DNA of 64,000 bases from CAIWHR01 sp963779805 (GTDB taxonomy: Bacteria > Pseudomonadota > Gammaproteobacteria > Burkholderiales > Casimicrobiaceae): contig CAVZZN010000011.1 in assembly GCA_963779805.1 (NCBI GenBank), forward strand, positions 186,001 through 250,000, given 5' to 3'. A program made the translations under genes and the position numbers. Each line of letters begins with the position of its first letter. Positions within the stretch are counted from its first letter, which is position 1. Below the pieces are notes generated by a model, which was given only the letters and a program-made list of their open reading frames with translations, did no database searches and was not told the origin of the DNA. Below are positions 53,093-62,810 of this stretch, piece by piece.

Positions 53093-54389
53093 TCAGCGTT
53101 CGGGCACGTACTCGAGGATGTCGAGGCCCCGGTTGCGATCGAGCAGATAGACGAGGCCGCGATCGTCCACGTCCACGTCGTTCGACTGCGGGCTCGATTG
53201 CCCGCCGGTGGGCTCGGGGATGAAGTGCCCCACCTCCACCGGCAGCGCGGGATCGGCGATGTCGACGATGCGCAACCCGCCGCTGAACCAGGTCGCGTAC
53301 ACCAACGAGTCGTTCATGCGCTCGGCCGGCTGGTGCGCGCCGAAGCGCCCCACGCGCGCCCAGGGCGAGTCGAGCTCGCTCACGTGGAACATCGAGATCG
53401 GGCGAATGTCCGCGAGGTCGCTCACGTCGAAGAGCCACATGCCCGCGTGCAACCGGCCCGGCACGTGGTCGTGCTCCTCGTCGAAGACCACCGCCACGTC
53501 GCGGCCCGCCAGCTTGAACGGCACGCGCAGCACCGTGTGCGTGGGCTCGGGAAAAGGCGGATGGTAGTCGTACGCGCCCACCGTGCGCGGCGCGCGGATG
53601 TCGGTCACGTCGATCACCCGCAGGCCCGCGTGCCAGCAAGCCGCCCACAGCTTGTCGCCCGCGCGCAGCGCGTGATGCAAGCGGTTGCTGTAGCCGCTCC
53701 ACGCGGGCTTCTCGCCCCCCGCGAGGTGCTGGCCCGGCATCCACCACCGCGCCAGCTCCTGCGGCTTCTCCGGCCGCGCGAGGTCGTAGATGACCAGGAT
53801 GTTGCCGACGAAGCCCTCCATCTCCGTGGAGATGTAGGCGTAGCGCTCGTCCATGTCGAAGCGGTGGACGCCGAAGCCGAAGGTCTTCTCGTGGTGCAGC
53901 AGCCGCGGGCGTGCCTTGTCGGCAATGTCCCAGACCTTGAAGCCGCCGTCGTCGTAGCCCGCGCGCAGGAAATCCCGGATGAGGGCGACATCCTCCGGGT
54001 CGCACCTTCATGTCGGCGGCGATCTCGGCATCCGCTGCCGCACGGCCCAGCGAGCCCGCGAGCCGCGCCTCGGCTTCGGCGAGCCGCGCCGCTCCGCGCC
54101 GCAGGAGGTGCCGGTTGTTCATCTCGACGTTGGTGATCATCACGTCGCCCGCCACGCGCACCTTGTGCGTGTGCGAGCGCGAGTCGGCAAGCGGAAGCGT
54201 CGTCACCACGCGCGGGTTGCGCGGATCCTCGACGTCCACGATGGTGGTGCCGTGCGGCGGCTTCATGTGGCCCACGAAGGCGTGGCGGCCCTGGACCACC
54301 ACCTGTCCCCCGCCGGGAATCTCCAGGCGCGCGATGCGGCGAACGTTGCGGGCGAGCGTGGTCGCGGAAAGGGCGGATCGGTCGTTCAC
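53093..54389 (-). CDS. LVIVD-repeat beta-propeller-like protein (one frame break)
   Basis: About 432 residues. Start GTG 54389, which overlaps the tctA stop (GTGA). Repeats of the type GTTIVDVEDPRNPRVV, GLRVIDVTDIRAPRTVG and GLRIVDIADPALPVEVG are the LVIVD-type repeats that build a propeller. The frame breaks near 54000; the shifted frame reads DPEDVALIRDFLRAGYDDGGFKVWD before the better-known part. No signal peptide seen, so probably cytoplasmic. Such proteins are seen next to TctABC or FAH genes in Betaproteobacteria, but no activity is established. Confidence 0.85.
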
Positions 54390-55889
54390 GACGCCGCTTT
54401 CAGCTTGCCGCGCCACGCCCGCAGCACCGGCACGAGGAGCGAAATCACGAGGAACGCCCAGAGGACGTTGCCGATGGTGGACGAGAAGAGGATCGTCGCA
54501 TCGCCATCCGAGAGCCGCAGCGCGCGCACCAGGTACTTCTCGAAGATCGGCCCGAGGATCACGCCGATGAGGATCGCGGACACGTGGTACTGGGTCTTGT
54601 GCGCGATGTAGCCGATCACGCCGAAGACGATGGCGACACCCATGTCGAACATGTATTGCCGCTCGGAGAAGGCGGCCACCACGGTCACCAGGATGATCGT
54701 CGGCACGAGCCAGGTCGTCTCGATCAGCACGATGCGCGACATGTAGCGCGCGAGCGGGAGGATCGTGAAGATCATGAAGACGTACGAGAGCACCATCCCC
54801 ACGAAGACGCCGTAGGCGAGCTGCGGGTTGTCGGTGAAGAGCGTGGGCCCCATCACCATGCCGTGGTACTGCAGCACGATCATCATCACCGCCGCGGTGC
54901 TTCCGCCCGGCACGCCGAGCGCCATCATCGGGACGAGCGTTCCCGAGCACACGCCGTTGTTGCCCCCTTCGGCCGCGATCACGCCGTCCGGCGCGCCTTC
55001 ACCGTACTTCTCCGGGTGCTTCGACCACATGCGCGACTGCTGGTACGCCACGAACGAGGCGATGGAGGCGCCCGCGCCGGGCACGATGCCGATGAAGAGC
55101 CCGACGAACCCGGTCCAGACGATGTGCCACCAGCGCGTCGCCGAGTAGCGCAGCGCTTCGACGGTCTGGCCCCAGTCGTGGCCGGAGGTGCGCTCGCGCG
55201 ACTCGACGCCCGACGATGAGCTTGCGCTCGATCATCATGAGCCCCTCGGAGACGGCGAAGAGCCCGATCAGCGCGGGCACCAGCGGCACGCCGTCGTAGA
55301 GCTCGAGGAAGCCGAAGGTGGCGCGCGGGGTGTTGTAGATGTGGTCGGTCCCGATCACGCCGATCAGCAGCCCGAAGAGTCCGGCGATGAGTCCCTTCAG
55401 CGTGTCCTTCGCCGCGATCACCGCGATGAGCGTCAGGCCGAAGAGCATGACGACGACCATCTCCACCGAGCGCAGGTACAGGCCCATCACCGAAAGCCAC
55501 GGCAGCAGGGCCACCACCGCGATGGAGGCGATGAGCCCCGAGAACACCGAGGCGACGAACGAGAGCACGAGCGCGAACTGCCCCCGCCCCTGCTGCGTCA
55601 GCGGATAGCCGTCGAGCGTGGTCGCTGCCGCACCGGGAGTGCCCGGAATGCGCACGAGGATCGCCGGAATGCCCCCGCCGAGGTGGGTCGCGCAGTAGAG
55701 GGAGGTCATGAACGCGAGCGCATGGCCCACCGGCATCGCGAGCGTGAGCGGGAGCAGCATGATGAGCGTGTTCTCCGCGTTGAAGCCGGGGACGAAGCCC
55801 ACCACGATGCCGAGCAGGATGCCCGGCCAGATGATCCACCAGAGCGAAAGCTGGGCGCCGAGCAGTTGCCCCAAGAGGTCCCAGGTCAT
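54386..55889 (-). CDS. tctA: Tripartite tricarboxylate transporter large membrane subunit TctA (one frame break)
   Basis: About 500 residues with 11-12 membrane segments. GILLGIVVGFVPGFNAENTLIMLLPLTLAMP and ATHLGGGIPAILVRIPGTPGAAATTLDGYPLTQQG are the TctA signature. The frame breaks near 55207 after ERKLIVG; the second frame has GLFIGIVPGAGASIASFVAYQQSRMWSKHPEKYGEG, the repeat of the signature, to the end at 54386. The N-terminal repeat has FNAENT where most TctA proteins have PGLGA, a variation seen in some subfamilies. With TctB it forms the channel fed by TctC. Confidence 0.92.
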
Positions 55890-55896
55890 GGTTCCC

Positions 55897-56382
55897 CTAG
55901 CGCCGCGCGTACGCGATGAATTTCTCCACCGGCCCGGGCGGCAGGCTCGAATCGAGCACCACCGTGAAGAGCAGCGTGCACACCGCGGTGATCGAGAGCG
56001 AGACCAGCGCGATGCGCCGTACCTCTTTCACGCCCATCACCGTGAATCCCGCCGCGAGCGCGACGAGAAGGCCCAGCCCGAGTCCGACCCACGGCAGCGT
56101 GGCGACGAAGGCGATGGTGATGGCGAGCATGCTGATGCGCTTGCGCAGGGCGTCGCTGGGGTGCAACAGCGGCGCGAAGCTCCAGTTCGCGCGGCCGCGG
56201 GCCATCGCCACGCCCATGCGCACGAGCTGGGCCGCGATCAGCAGCACCAGCAGCGAGCCGATGATCACGCCGTTCGCCTTCGCCTCCCACTCGAGGTCGG
56301 CGGTCGTGACCAGGAAATAGGTGGCGAAGGCGAGTGCGAGAACGGGGATGACCAGGTCGGCGCCCAGCGGCTGCTTTTTCAT
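55897..56382 (-). CDS. tctB: Tripartite tricarboxylate transporter small membrane subunit TctB
   Basis: 161 residues with four membrane segments (near 11-26, 41-60, 88-118 and 128-146). MKKQPLGADLVIPVLALAFATYFL is a typical TctB start. ATG 56382 shares its A with the TGA of tctC (TGATG), and the stop lies 7 bp before tctA. Confidence 0.9.
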   Translation of the reverse strand: MKKQPLGADLVIPVLALAFATYFLVTTADLEWEAKANGVIIGSLLVLLIAAQLVRMGVAMARGRANWSFAPLLHPSDALRKRISMLAITIAFVATLPWVGLGLGLLVALAAGFTVMGVKEVRRIALVSLSITAVCTLLFTVVLDSSLPPGPVEKFIAYARR

Positions 56383-57395
56383 CAGCCTTTGCTTTTCTTC
56401 TTGGCGTCGAGCAGGTCGCGGTACTCGTTGGTGAGCTCCACCATGTGGTTCGCGTAGGCGGTGCACAGCGCACGATCGCCGTACTGGATCGTCTCCACCG
56501 GCGCGCCGGTCTTCGCGTACTCCTCCTTGTACTTCGGATCGTCGAACACCTGGCGCGAGGTCTTCTCGAGAATCGCGAACTTCTGCGGAAACTTCTCGAT
56601 GAAGTCGGTGTGCGCCGCCCACGAGCGCGACGACGGCAGCGCGGGAATCTTCGTGCCTGCCACCTTGTTCACGGACGGCGCGTTATCGCTCTGCGCGGCC
56701 AGCCGGTTCTCGTCGTTGAAGACGCCGAGGACCTTGAGCGTCGACTTCTGCGCGATGACGCCCGCGATGGGCAGGGCGCCGATATCGCATTCGCCGTTCA
56801 GCACGGCGATGCTCGTCGGATGACCGCCGCCGTAGGGCACCAGGTTGAACTTGCCGCCGATGGCGCGTCCCAGCGCGAGCAGGCAGATCGATGCGGGATG
56901 CGGAAGGCGGCTCACCGCGACGTTGAGCGTGCGCTTCTTCGACTCGTCGAGCACCTGCTCGAGCGTCTGGATCTTGCCCTTGCGCGAGCCGAAGACGATG
57001 CTGTCGTCGACGTCGAGCCGGCAGAAATACTGGTAGTCCTGGGGAAACTTGTACGGCGGCTTCTGCAGCGCGTACATGATCATCTCCGGACCCATGTTGC
57101 CGAAGAGCAGGTGCTGGCCGTCGTGCGGCATCTTGCCGATGAAGGTCTCGTATCCCACCTGGCCCGCGGCCCCGCGCATGAACTGGTACTCGAAATGCGT
57201 GCCCAGCATCGGCCCCCAGAAGTCGTCGAACACGCGCGCGAGGCGATCCGCAGAGCCGCCCTGCCCGGTCGGAATGATGACCCGCATGTTGCCCGAGGGA
57301 TACTTGTCCTGCGCGAATCCGAGCGGAATCCGCGACAGCGCTATCGCGCCCAGCGTCCCCTGCAGCAGACGACGCCGCATCTTCGATTGCATCAT
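56382..57395 (-). CDS. tctC: TctC-type solute-binding protein of a tripartite tricarboxylate transporter
   Basis: 337 residues; ATG 57395 or 57392 after a GGAGG. The signal peptide runs RRRLLQGTLGAIALSRIPLGFAQ with an RRR start (Tat-like but the motif is incomplete). The mature start YPSGNMRVIIPTGQGGSADRLARVFDDFW and later YGGGHPTSIAVLNGECDIGALP are related to Bug proteins but more divergent, lacking the VENKPGA block. In operon with tctB and tctA, it is a true transporter-linked receptor, unlike the orphan Bug proteins elsewhere in the window. Confidence 0.88.
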   Translation of the reverse strand: MMQSKMRRRLLQGTLGAIALSRIPLGFAQDKYPSGNMRVIIPTGQGGSADRLARVFDDFWGPMLGTHFEYQFMRGAAGQVGYETFIGKMPHDGQHLLFGNMGPEMIMYALQKPPYKFPQDYQYFCRLDVDDSIVFGSRKGKIQTLEQVLDESKKRTLNVAVSRLPHPASICLLALGRAIGGKFNLVPYGGGHPTSIAVLNGECDIGALPIAGVIAQKSTLKVLGVFNDENRLAAQSDNAPSVNKVAGTKIPALPSSRSWAAHTDFIEKFPQKFAILEKTSRQVFDDPKYKEEYAKTGAPVETIQYGDRALCTAYANHMVELTNEYRDLLDAKKKSKG

Positions 57396-57738
57396 GCGAT
57401 CTCCTCCTTTTGAATTTGCGACGATTATTCGGGCGGCACCGTGCCGCGGTCAATCACTTTGAACGGCGTTCCGCTATGGCGGACGCGTCGGAGCCCGCGT
57501 GCCCTGCAGTACGGAAGCTCGTCGGTGCCGAATTCCTCGAGGCCGCGGCGTGACTCTACGCGCATGCGCATCCGCCGCGCGCGTCATGGCTCGACGCGTA
57601 CGGCACGCATCGCGACGCCGTTACGCATCGCCGCACGCGGTTGACAACGGTCAATCCGCAATCGCCAAGTGCTGGCCAGCGCGTCATCAAGGGAACACGA
57701 TCGACGACGTGGAGTCACTGCGCGACGCGGAGGTTGCA
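57396..57738. promoter_or_regulatory. Divergent promoter region with two inverted repeats
   Basis: 343 bp between tctCBA (minus) and the dehydrogenase (plus). CGGCAC-C-GTGCCG at 57434-57446 is a perfect palindrome. TCCGC-TATG-GCGGA at 57470-57483 is another, close to the IclR-type operators of Betaproteobacteria. Both lie within 40-90 bp upstream of tctC. No gene recognised. The sequence 57500-57730 is unremarkable. Confidence 0.5.
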
Positions 57739-58851
57739 ATGGCGAAAGTCGTTGGCTTCGGGGACGATCTCGGTCCTGCCAAGGTCATCCATGTGCGCGA
57801 GCGCGAGCTCGGTCTCGAGGCCGCGCTCGTGGTCGACAACGTCGCGTGCGGGCCGTCGATCGGCGGGCTGCGGATCGCGCCGGACGTCTCGACCGAGGAG
57901 TGCTTCCGGCTCGCGCGCGCGATGACCCTGAAGAACTCCATGGCCGGGCTTCCTCACGGCGGCGGGAAATCCGTGCTGTGGGGCGATCCCCGCATGCCGG
58001 GCGAGCAGAAGGAGCGGCTCGTCCGCGCGTTCGCGCACGCACTGCGCAACGAAACGGACTACATCTTCGGGCCCGACATGGGCACCGACGAGACCTGCAT
58101 GGCATGGGTGAAGGACGAGATCGGCCGTTCGGTCGGCCTGCCCGCCGCGCTGGGTGGAATTCCTCTGGACGAGATCGGCGCCACCGGTTGGGGGCTTGCG
58201 CATGCGGCCGACATTGCGATGCGGCACCTGAACCTGAAGCTCGAGGGCGCGCGCGTCGCGATCCAGGGCTTCGGCGCGGTGGGCCGCCATGCCGCGCGAT
58301 TCCTGGCCGGGCGTGGTGCGCTCATCGTCGCCGTATCCGACTCGCGCAGCGCAGTCGTCGACGCGCGCGGCCTCGACATCGAAGCGCTCGCGCGGTTGAA
58401 GGACGAAGGCCGACCGGTCGGCGACTACCCGGGCGGCCGCAAGGTCGATCGCGACAGCCTGATCGGCGTCGACTGCGACGTGCTCATCCCGGCCGCCCGT
58501 CCGGACGTGGTCCGCGAGGACAACGTGAGCCTGCTCAAGGCGCGGCTCGTGCTCGAGGGCGCGAACATCCCGTGCACGGTCGGCGCGGAGAAGATGCTGC
58601 ATGAGCGGAGCGTGCTGGTCGTGCCCGACTTCGTCGCCAACGCCGGCGGCGTGATCTGCGCAGGCATGGAATACGCCGGCGCCACGCAGGCGAGCGCCTT
58701 CGATGCGATCGAGGACAGGATCCGAGCGAACACGCAAACCGTGCTCGAAGCGGCGAGCCGGCGGCAAGTGCCGCCGCGGCAGGCCGCGATCGAGATCGCT
58801 ACCGCGCGCGTTCGCGCGGCGATGGCAACGCGACGCTTCCGCATCATGTAG
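57739..58851 (+). CDS. Glu/Leu/Phe/Val dehydrogenase-family enzyme
   Basis: 370 residues from ATG 57739, with GGAGG 5 nt upstream. Catalytic Lys is in LPHGGGKSVLWGDPR near residue 77, with ARAMTLKNSMAGLP before it. FGPDMGTDETCMAW follows, and the NAD loop is IQGFGAVGRHAARFLAGRG near residue 180. LIPAARPDVVRE and LEGANIPCTVGAEKMLHERSVLVVPDFVANAGGV complete the family. Length fits leucine/valine or phenylalanine dehydrogenases (about 360-370) better than glutamate dehydrogenase (about 420-450). It oxidatively deaminates an amino acid with NAD(P). Stop is 13 bp from the convergent IclR gene. Confidence 0.92.
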   Translation: MAKVVGFGDDLGPAKVIHVRERELGLEAALVVDNVACGPSIGGLRIAPDVSTEECFRLARAMTLKNSMAGLPHGGGKSVLWGDPRMPGEQKERLVRAFAHALRNETDYIFGPDMGTDETCMAWVKDEIGRSVGLPAALGGIPLDEIGATGWGLAHAADIAMRHLNLKLEGARVAIQGFGAVGRHAARFLAGRGALIVAVSDSRSAVVDARGLDIEALARLKDEGRPVGDYPGGRKVDRDSLIGVDCDVLIPAARPDVVREDNVSLLKARLVLEGANIPCTVGAEKMLHERSVLVVPDFVANAGGVICAGMEYAGATQASAFDAIEDRIRANTQTVLEAASRRQVPPRQAAIEIATARVRAAMATRRFRIM

Positions 58852-58864
58852 ACAGGGCCACGCC

Positions 58865-59734
58865 TCAAGGGCGGGCTGCGCGGAGCGCGGTCGTGCTGTT
58901 GCTTTGGCCCCCACCGCCCTGTGCGATCGCCGCGCGTGCCCCCCCGAAGGGGTAAACCGCGCTCCCCATGCGCAGGGACAGGGTTCGTGCAGCGTCGTGG
59001 AGCAGGGCAACCAACTGTGGCTCCGCATCGGGGCGGATCACGTGCACCGGAAATGCGATGCTCAGCACGCCGATGGCATGCGGGGCCGGACCGAACAGGG
59101 GAACGCCGATCGTGCCGAGGCCGACCGTGGTTTCGCCGCGCTGGACGTCGTAGCCGTTCGTGCGGATGCTCGCAGTGCGCCGTTTCAGCGCACGACGATC
59201 GGTCAGGGTGTGCGGCGTGAGCCGCTTGAGCTCGATGCCCGCGATCAGGGCTTCGGCATGCTTTCGCTCCATGAACGCGAGAAAGATTCGGCCGGCCGTG
59301 GTCGAGTGCAAAGGCAACCGGGTGCCGGCGCGCCAGCCGGTGTCGACGAAGTGGGGTCCCTCGACGCCGAAGACATAGATGGCCTCGTCGGAGTCGAGGA
59401 CCGAGAGGCGCGTGCTGTGGCTGGTGCGTTCGGTCAGCTCGCGCATGATGGGCATCGCCTCGGACGCGAGCCGATCGTAGTTGACGAAGCGTGCGCCGAG
59501 CAGGAACGCGCGCAGGCCGACCGAGAACGTTCGGGTTCGCGTGTCCTGCGAGATCAGGCCCGATTCGACGAAGGCAGCGAGCAGCTTGGAAACGTGACTC
59601 TTGCTGAGGCCGGTCCGCTGGGCGAGCTCGCCCAGCGTGAAGTGCGGCTGCTGCGCGCTGAACTCCATCAGGAGCCGGAGCGCCGTGCGCACCGACTTCA
59701 TCGGCTCGGCAACAGCCGCGCGTCGCGTGCTCAC
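58865..59734 (-). CDS. IclR-family transcriptional regulator
   Basis: 289 residues. Winged helix: VRTALRLLMEFSAQQPHFTLGELAQRTGLSKSHVSKLLAAFVESGLI near residues 15-60. The effector (GAF-like) domain runs 75-260 with PLHSTTAGRIFLAF, RGETTVGLGTIGVPLFG and AIGVLSIAFP. A low-complexity GGGGQSNS tail follows. It lies 33 bp after a Bug gene at the end of the minus-strand acyl-CoA ligase operon, so it probably regulates that operon. Confidence 0.92.
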   Translation of the reverse strand: MSTRRAAVAEPMKSVRTALRLLMEFSAQQPHFTLGELAQRTGLSKSHVSKLLAAFVESGLISQDTRTRTFSVGLRAFLLGARFVNYDRLASEAMPIMRELTERTSHSTRLSVLDSDEAIYVFGVEGPHFVDTGWRAGTRLPLHSTTAGRIFLAFMERKHAEALIAGIELKRLTPHTLTDRRALKRRTASIRTNGYDVQRGETTVGLGTIGVPLFGPAPHAIGVLSIAFPVHVIRPDAEPQLVALLHDAARTLSLRMGSAVYPFGGARAAIAQGGGGQSNSTTALRAARP

Positions 59735-59767
59735 GGTGCTAGGCGAGCTCGCCCGGGAGCGAGCCGG

Positions 59768-60751
59768 TCATTGCGCGACCTTGATGCCGGCGGCCCGGAT
59801 CACCTTCGTCCAGCGAGCGAGATCCGAATCGAGAAACGCTTTGAGCTGCTCGGGCGTGCCGCCGGTGGGCACCGCGCCGAACGCATTGATCCGTTGGCGC
59901 GTCTCGGTCTTCGCGAGCGACTTGTTGATCGCGTCGTTGAGGCGCGCGATGATCGGCGCGGGCGTTCCCGCAGGGGCGACGAACGCGAACCATGCCCCGA
60001 CCTGCTCGAATCCGGGAAATCCCGCTTCGGTCATCGTCGGCACGTTCGGGAAATCCGGGTGCCGCTTGGGCGCGGTGATCGCGAGCGGCCTCACCCTCCC
60101 GGCTTCCACCTGCTGCTTGAGGCCGGACATCGTGTAGAACGTGAACGTAACGCGACCGGACATCACCTCGGCGAGCGCGGGCGCCGCGCCCTTGAACGGG
60201 ATGTGGGTCATCTTGGTGCCGGTCATGCTCGCGAGCAGCTCGCCGGCAAGATGCGCCGGCCCGCCGGTGCCCGCCGAGGCGAACGAGACGGAGCCCGGAT
60301 CCGCCTTGGCCTCGTCGACGATGTCCTGCACCGAATGCGGCTTCGAATCGGCCGCGACCACGAGAATCGTGGGCAGGCTCGCGAAGTGCGCGACGGGCGC
60401 GAAGTCCTTGATGGGGTCGGACTGCACCTTCGCCATGAGGATCGGGTTGACGACGAACGTCGACGCCGTGGAAAGAAGCGTGTAGCCATCCGCCGGCGCG
60501 TGCGCGACGAAATCGGTTGCGATCTGGCCGCTCGCGCCGGGCTTGTTCTCGATCACGACGGGCTGGCCAAGGATCGTCGACATGTCCTGCGCGACGATGC
60601 GCGTCGCGGTGTCGAGCGGCCCTCCGGCCGCGAAGCCGAGCACGACCTTGATCGGCTTGCTGGGATAGCCCTGAGCGGCGGCGGATGCGTTGCCCAGCAT
60701 GGTGCTCGCGGCGAGCGCGACCGCAGCGATGATCCTCGCAATACCCGTCAT
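59768..60751 (-). CDS. Bug/TctC-family tripartite tricarboxylate solute-binding protein
   Basis: 327 residues. The signal peptide is IIAAVALAASTMLGNASAAA; the mature start is YPSKPIKVVLGFAAGGPLD. VVIENKPGASGQ, APADGYTLL, FASAGTGGPAHLAGEL, HIPFKGAAPALAEVMSGR and FPNVPTMTEAG are the standard blocks. The fourth Bug/TctC-type protein in the window, placed after an acyl-CoA ligase gene. It likely binds the acid that the ligase activates. Confidence 0.92.
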   Translation of the reverse strand: MTGIARIIAAVALAASTMLGNASAAAQGYPSKPIKVVLGFAAGGPLDTATRIVAQDMSTILGQPVVIENKPGASGQIATDFVAHAPADGYTLLSTASTFVVNPILMAKVQSDPIKDFAPVAHFASLPTILVVAADSKPHSVQDIVDEAKADPGSVSFASAGTGGPAHLAGELLASMTGTKMTHIPFKGAAPALAEVMSGRVTFTFYTMSGLKQQVEAGRVRPLAITAPKRHPDFPNVPTMTEAGFPGFEQVGAWFAFVAPAGTPAPIIARLNDAINKSLAKTETRQRINAFGAVPTGGTPEQLKAFLDSDLARWTKVIRAAGIKVAQ

Positions 60752-60826
60752 GTTTCCTCCTCTTCGAGGGCCGGGGCGTGGAGCACCCCCGGCCGGATTT
60801 CCCGCATTCAGCGGTATGCGTTGCGT

Positions 60827-62342
60827 TCAGCGTGCCGGCTCGCCGGCGGCGCGCTCCAGGATTGCGCGACATGCGGCGAGGTCGACCTTTTGCGTGCCGA
60901 GCCGCGGCAGCCGCGTCGCGAACGCGATCGTGCGCGGAATCTTGAATCCTGCAAGCGCGGCGCGGCATGCCCGATCGATGTCGGCGGGCGTCACCCCGGC
61001 ATGTGCCGGAACGACCACGGCCGCAACGCGGGCGCCCAGCCGCGCGTCGGGCAAGCCGACGACCACGGCGTCCGCCACCTCCGGCATCCGGAGCAGCACG
61101 GCTTCGACCTCGTTGGGATAGACGTTCTCCCCGCCCGTCTTGATCATGTGGTCGGCGCGACCGAGGAAGTGCAGCGCGCCCGTGCTGTCGACGTAGCCCG
61201 AATCGCCCGTCGGCTGCCAGCCGCCGTCGTAGAGCGTGCGCTGCCGCACGAACTCGCCGTCCCAATAGCCGGGAGACACGCCGTCGCCGCGGACCACGAT
61301 CTCACCCGTCTCGCCCTCGGCGCAAAGCCGCTGGGTGGCAGGATCGATGATCGCCACGTCGGAGCTGTTGCGGTTGGGAACGCCGTTGCTGTCGAAGCGC
61401 CGCAGCGCGCGATCGAGCGGGTTGTACGTGAGTCCGCCTTCGGTGCGACTGTAGCCCTGCAGAAACACCCCGCCGATGCGGCGCTCGAACGTCTCGAGCG
61501 CCTGCGGGTCGAGCGAATGGCCTCCGCCCCAGGTGAAGCGCACGGTACCCGGGGCACGTCCGAACAGGGATTCCGGCGCGCGTGCGATGTCGACCACGAT
61601 CGTGCCGATGAGGTGCATGAAGGTGACCTTCTCGCGCTCGACGGCGGCCAGGAACTGGGCGATGTCCCACTGCTCGAGCAGCACCAGCGGACAGCCGGCG
61701 AACACGCAGTTGGCGAACACGCTCAAGCCGCTGGTGTGGAACAGCGGCGAGATGGCGAGGCCGACGTCGCGGCTCGAGAGCTGGAAGCAGTCGGACATGG
61801 CCGCGGCGATCGCCACGCGCATGCCGTGGGTGTGGATGGCTGCCTTGGGCACGGCCGTGGTGCCCGAGGTGTAGAGCAGATGGGCGATCTCGTGGCTCTG
61901 GCATGCGCGGGTGCGGAAGCGCGGGTCGCACGAGGCGAGCTCCGCCCAGAAACTGCCGCCTTGCGGCGCATCGTCCACGGTGAGCACGCTCGGCGCGGCA
62001 GCCTGGAGCTTCTGCGCTCTGTCTGCAGTCGTGACCAGGCAAGCCGGCGCGCAGTGGTCGAGCACGCGCGCGAGGTCCGGGACCCTGCAGGCGCCAGTTC
62101 AGCGGCACCGCCGGCACGCCCGCCTTCATCGCGGCGAGCAGGCAGATGACGGCTTCGGCGCGATTGGGAAGATAGATCGCGAGCCGGTCGGCACTGCGCA
62201 GCCCCTGCCGGTCGATCAGGTTGGCGCATCGATTCACCAGCTCGTCGAGCTCCGCGAGCGAGAATCGACAGCGCGCGTCGACGAGTGCGGGCGAGCCCGG
62301 CGCGCCGCGCGCATGCATCTCCAGAAAGAGCGCGAAGTTCAC
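60827..62342 (-). CDS. AMP-forming acyl-CoA synthetase/ligase (one frame break)
   Basis: About 505 residues. From ATG 62342 the N-terminal part has FSLAELDELVNRCANLI and AMKAGVPAVPLNWRL, and the frame breaks near 62090; the rest continues as PDLARVLDHCAPACLV. ATP-binding P-loop-like LLYTSGTTAVPKAAIHTH, FTWGGGHSLDP, GYSRTEGGLTYNP, GWQPTGDSGYVD and GGENVYPNEVEAVL are the ANL-superfamily blocks. The C-terminal lysine is in LGTQKVDL. It activates a carboxylic acid to its CoA thioester. Its neighbours (MaoC-like, CMD-like, Bug) suggest degradation of an imported acid. Confidence 0.92.
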
Positions 62343-62358
62343 GGCCGCCGTGGCGCCG

Positions 62359-62772
62359 TCAGCGGCGTTGCGTCGACGCGCCGCCGCGTTCGAGGCCGGC
62401 GATGAAGTCGACGACCTTGTAACCGGTCTTGCCCCACGTGGTGACGCCGCAGACGTGCATCACCTGCATGCACGCCTCGGCGAGCTCGCCGCTGGTCATG
62501 CCTGCGGCGAATGCCGCTCGGCCGTGGTTCTTGGCCCCGTCCTCGTTGCCGGTGACGATGTCGAGCACCGTGTAGAGCAACTCCTTCGTCTTCAGATCGA
62601 GCTGGCCGCCGTTCTCGGGGCCGCGGTACACCGCCTCGCGGAACTGCAGGTACCCGACGAAGTGCTCGGGCACGTGCTCCATCATCGCCCGGATGGGCTC
62701 CGGGACGTTGCCGAGCGTCTGCATGAAGTGCGCCTTGCCGCTTTCGATCGCTGCCGCCGTGCTCTTGTCCAT
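62359..62772 (-). CDS. Carboxymuconolactone decarboxylase/AhpD-family protein
   Basis: 137 residues from ATG 62772. LKTKELLYTVLDIVTGNEDGAKNHGRAAFAAGMTSGELAEACMQVMHVCGV covers the CMD helices. The two Cys sit in CMQVMHVC, seven apart rather than the C-x-x-C of AhpD, so a peroxidase-type disulfide is not expected. It sits 16 bp upstream of the ligase gene and 38 bp after the MaoC stop. Could act on a lactone or CoA ester; not determined. Confidence 0.88.
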   Translation of the reverse strand: MDKSTAAAIESGKAHFMQTLGNVPEPIRAMMEHVPEHFVGYLQFREAVYRGPENGGQLDLKTKELLYTVLDIVTGNEDGAKNHGRAAFAAGMTSGELAEACMQVMHVCGVTTWGKTGYKVVDFIAGLERGGASTQRR

Positions 62773-62810
62773 GTGCAGTGCTCCTCGGGTCGATGTGTCG
62801 GTACGGGAGG

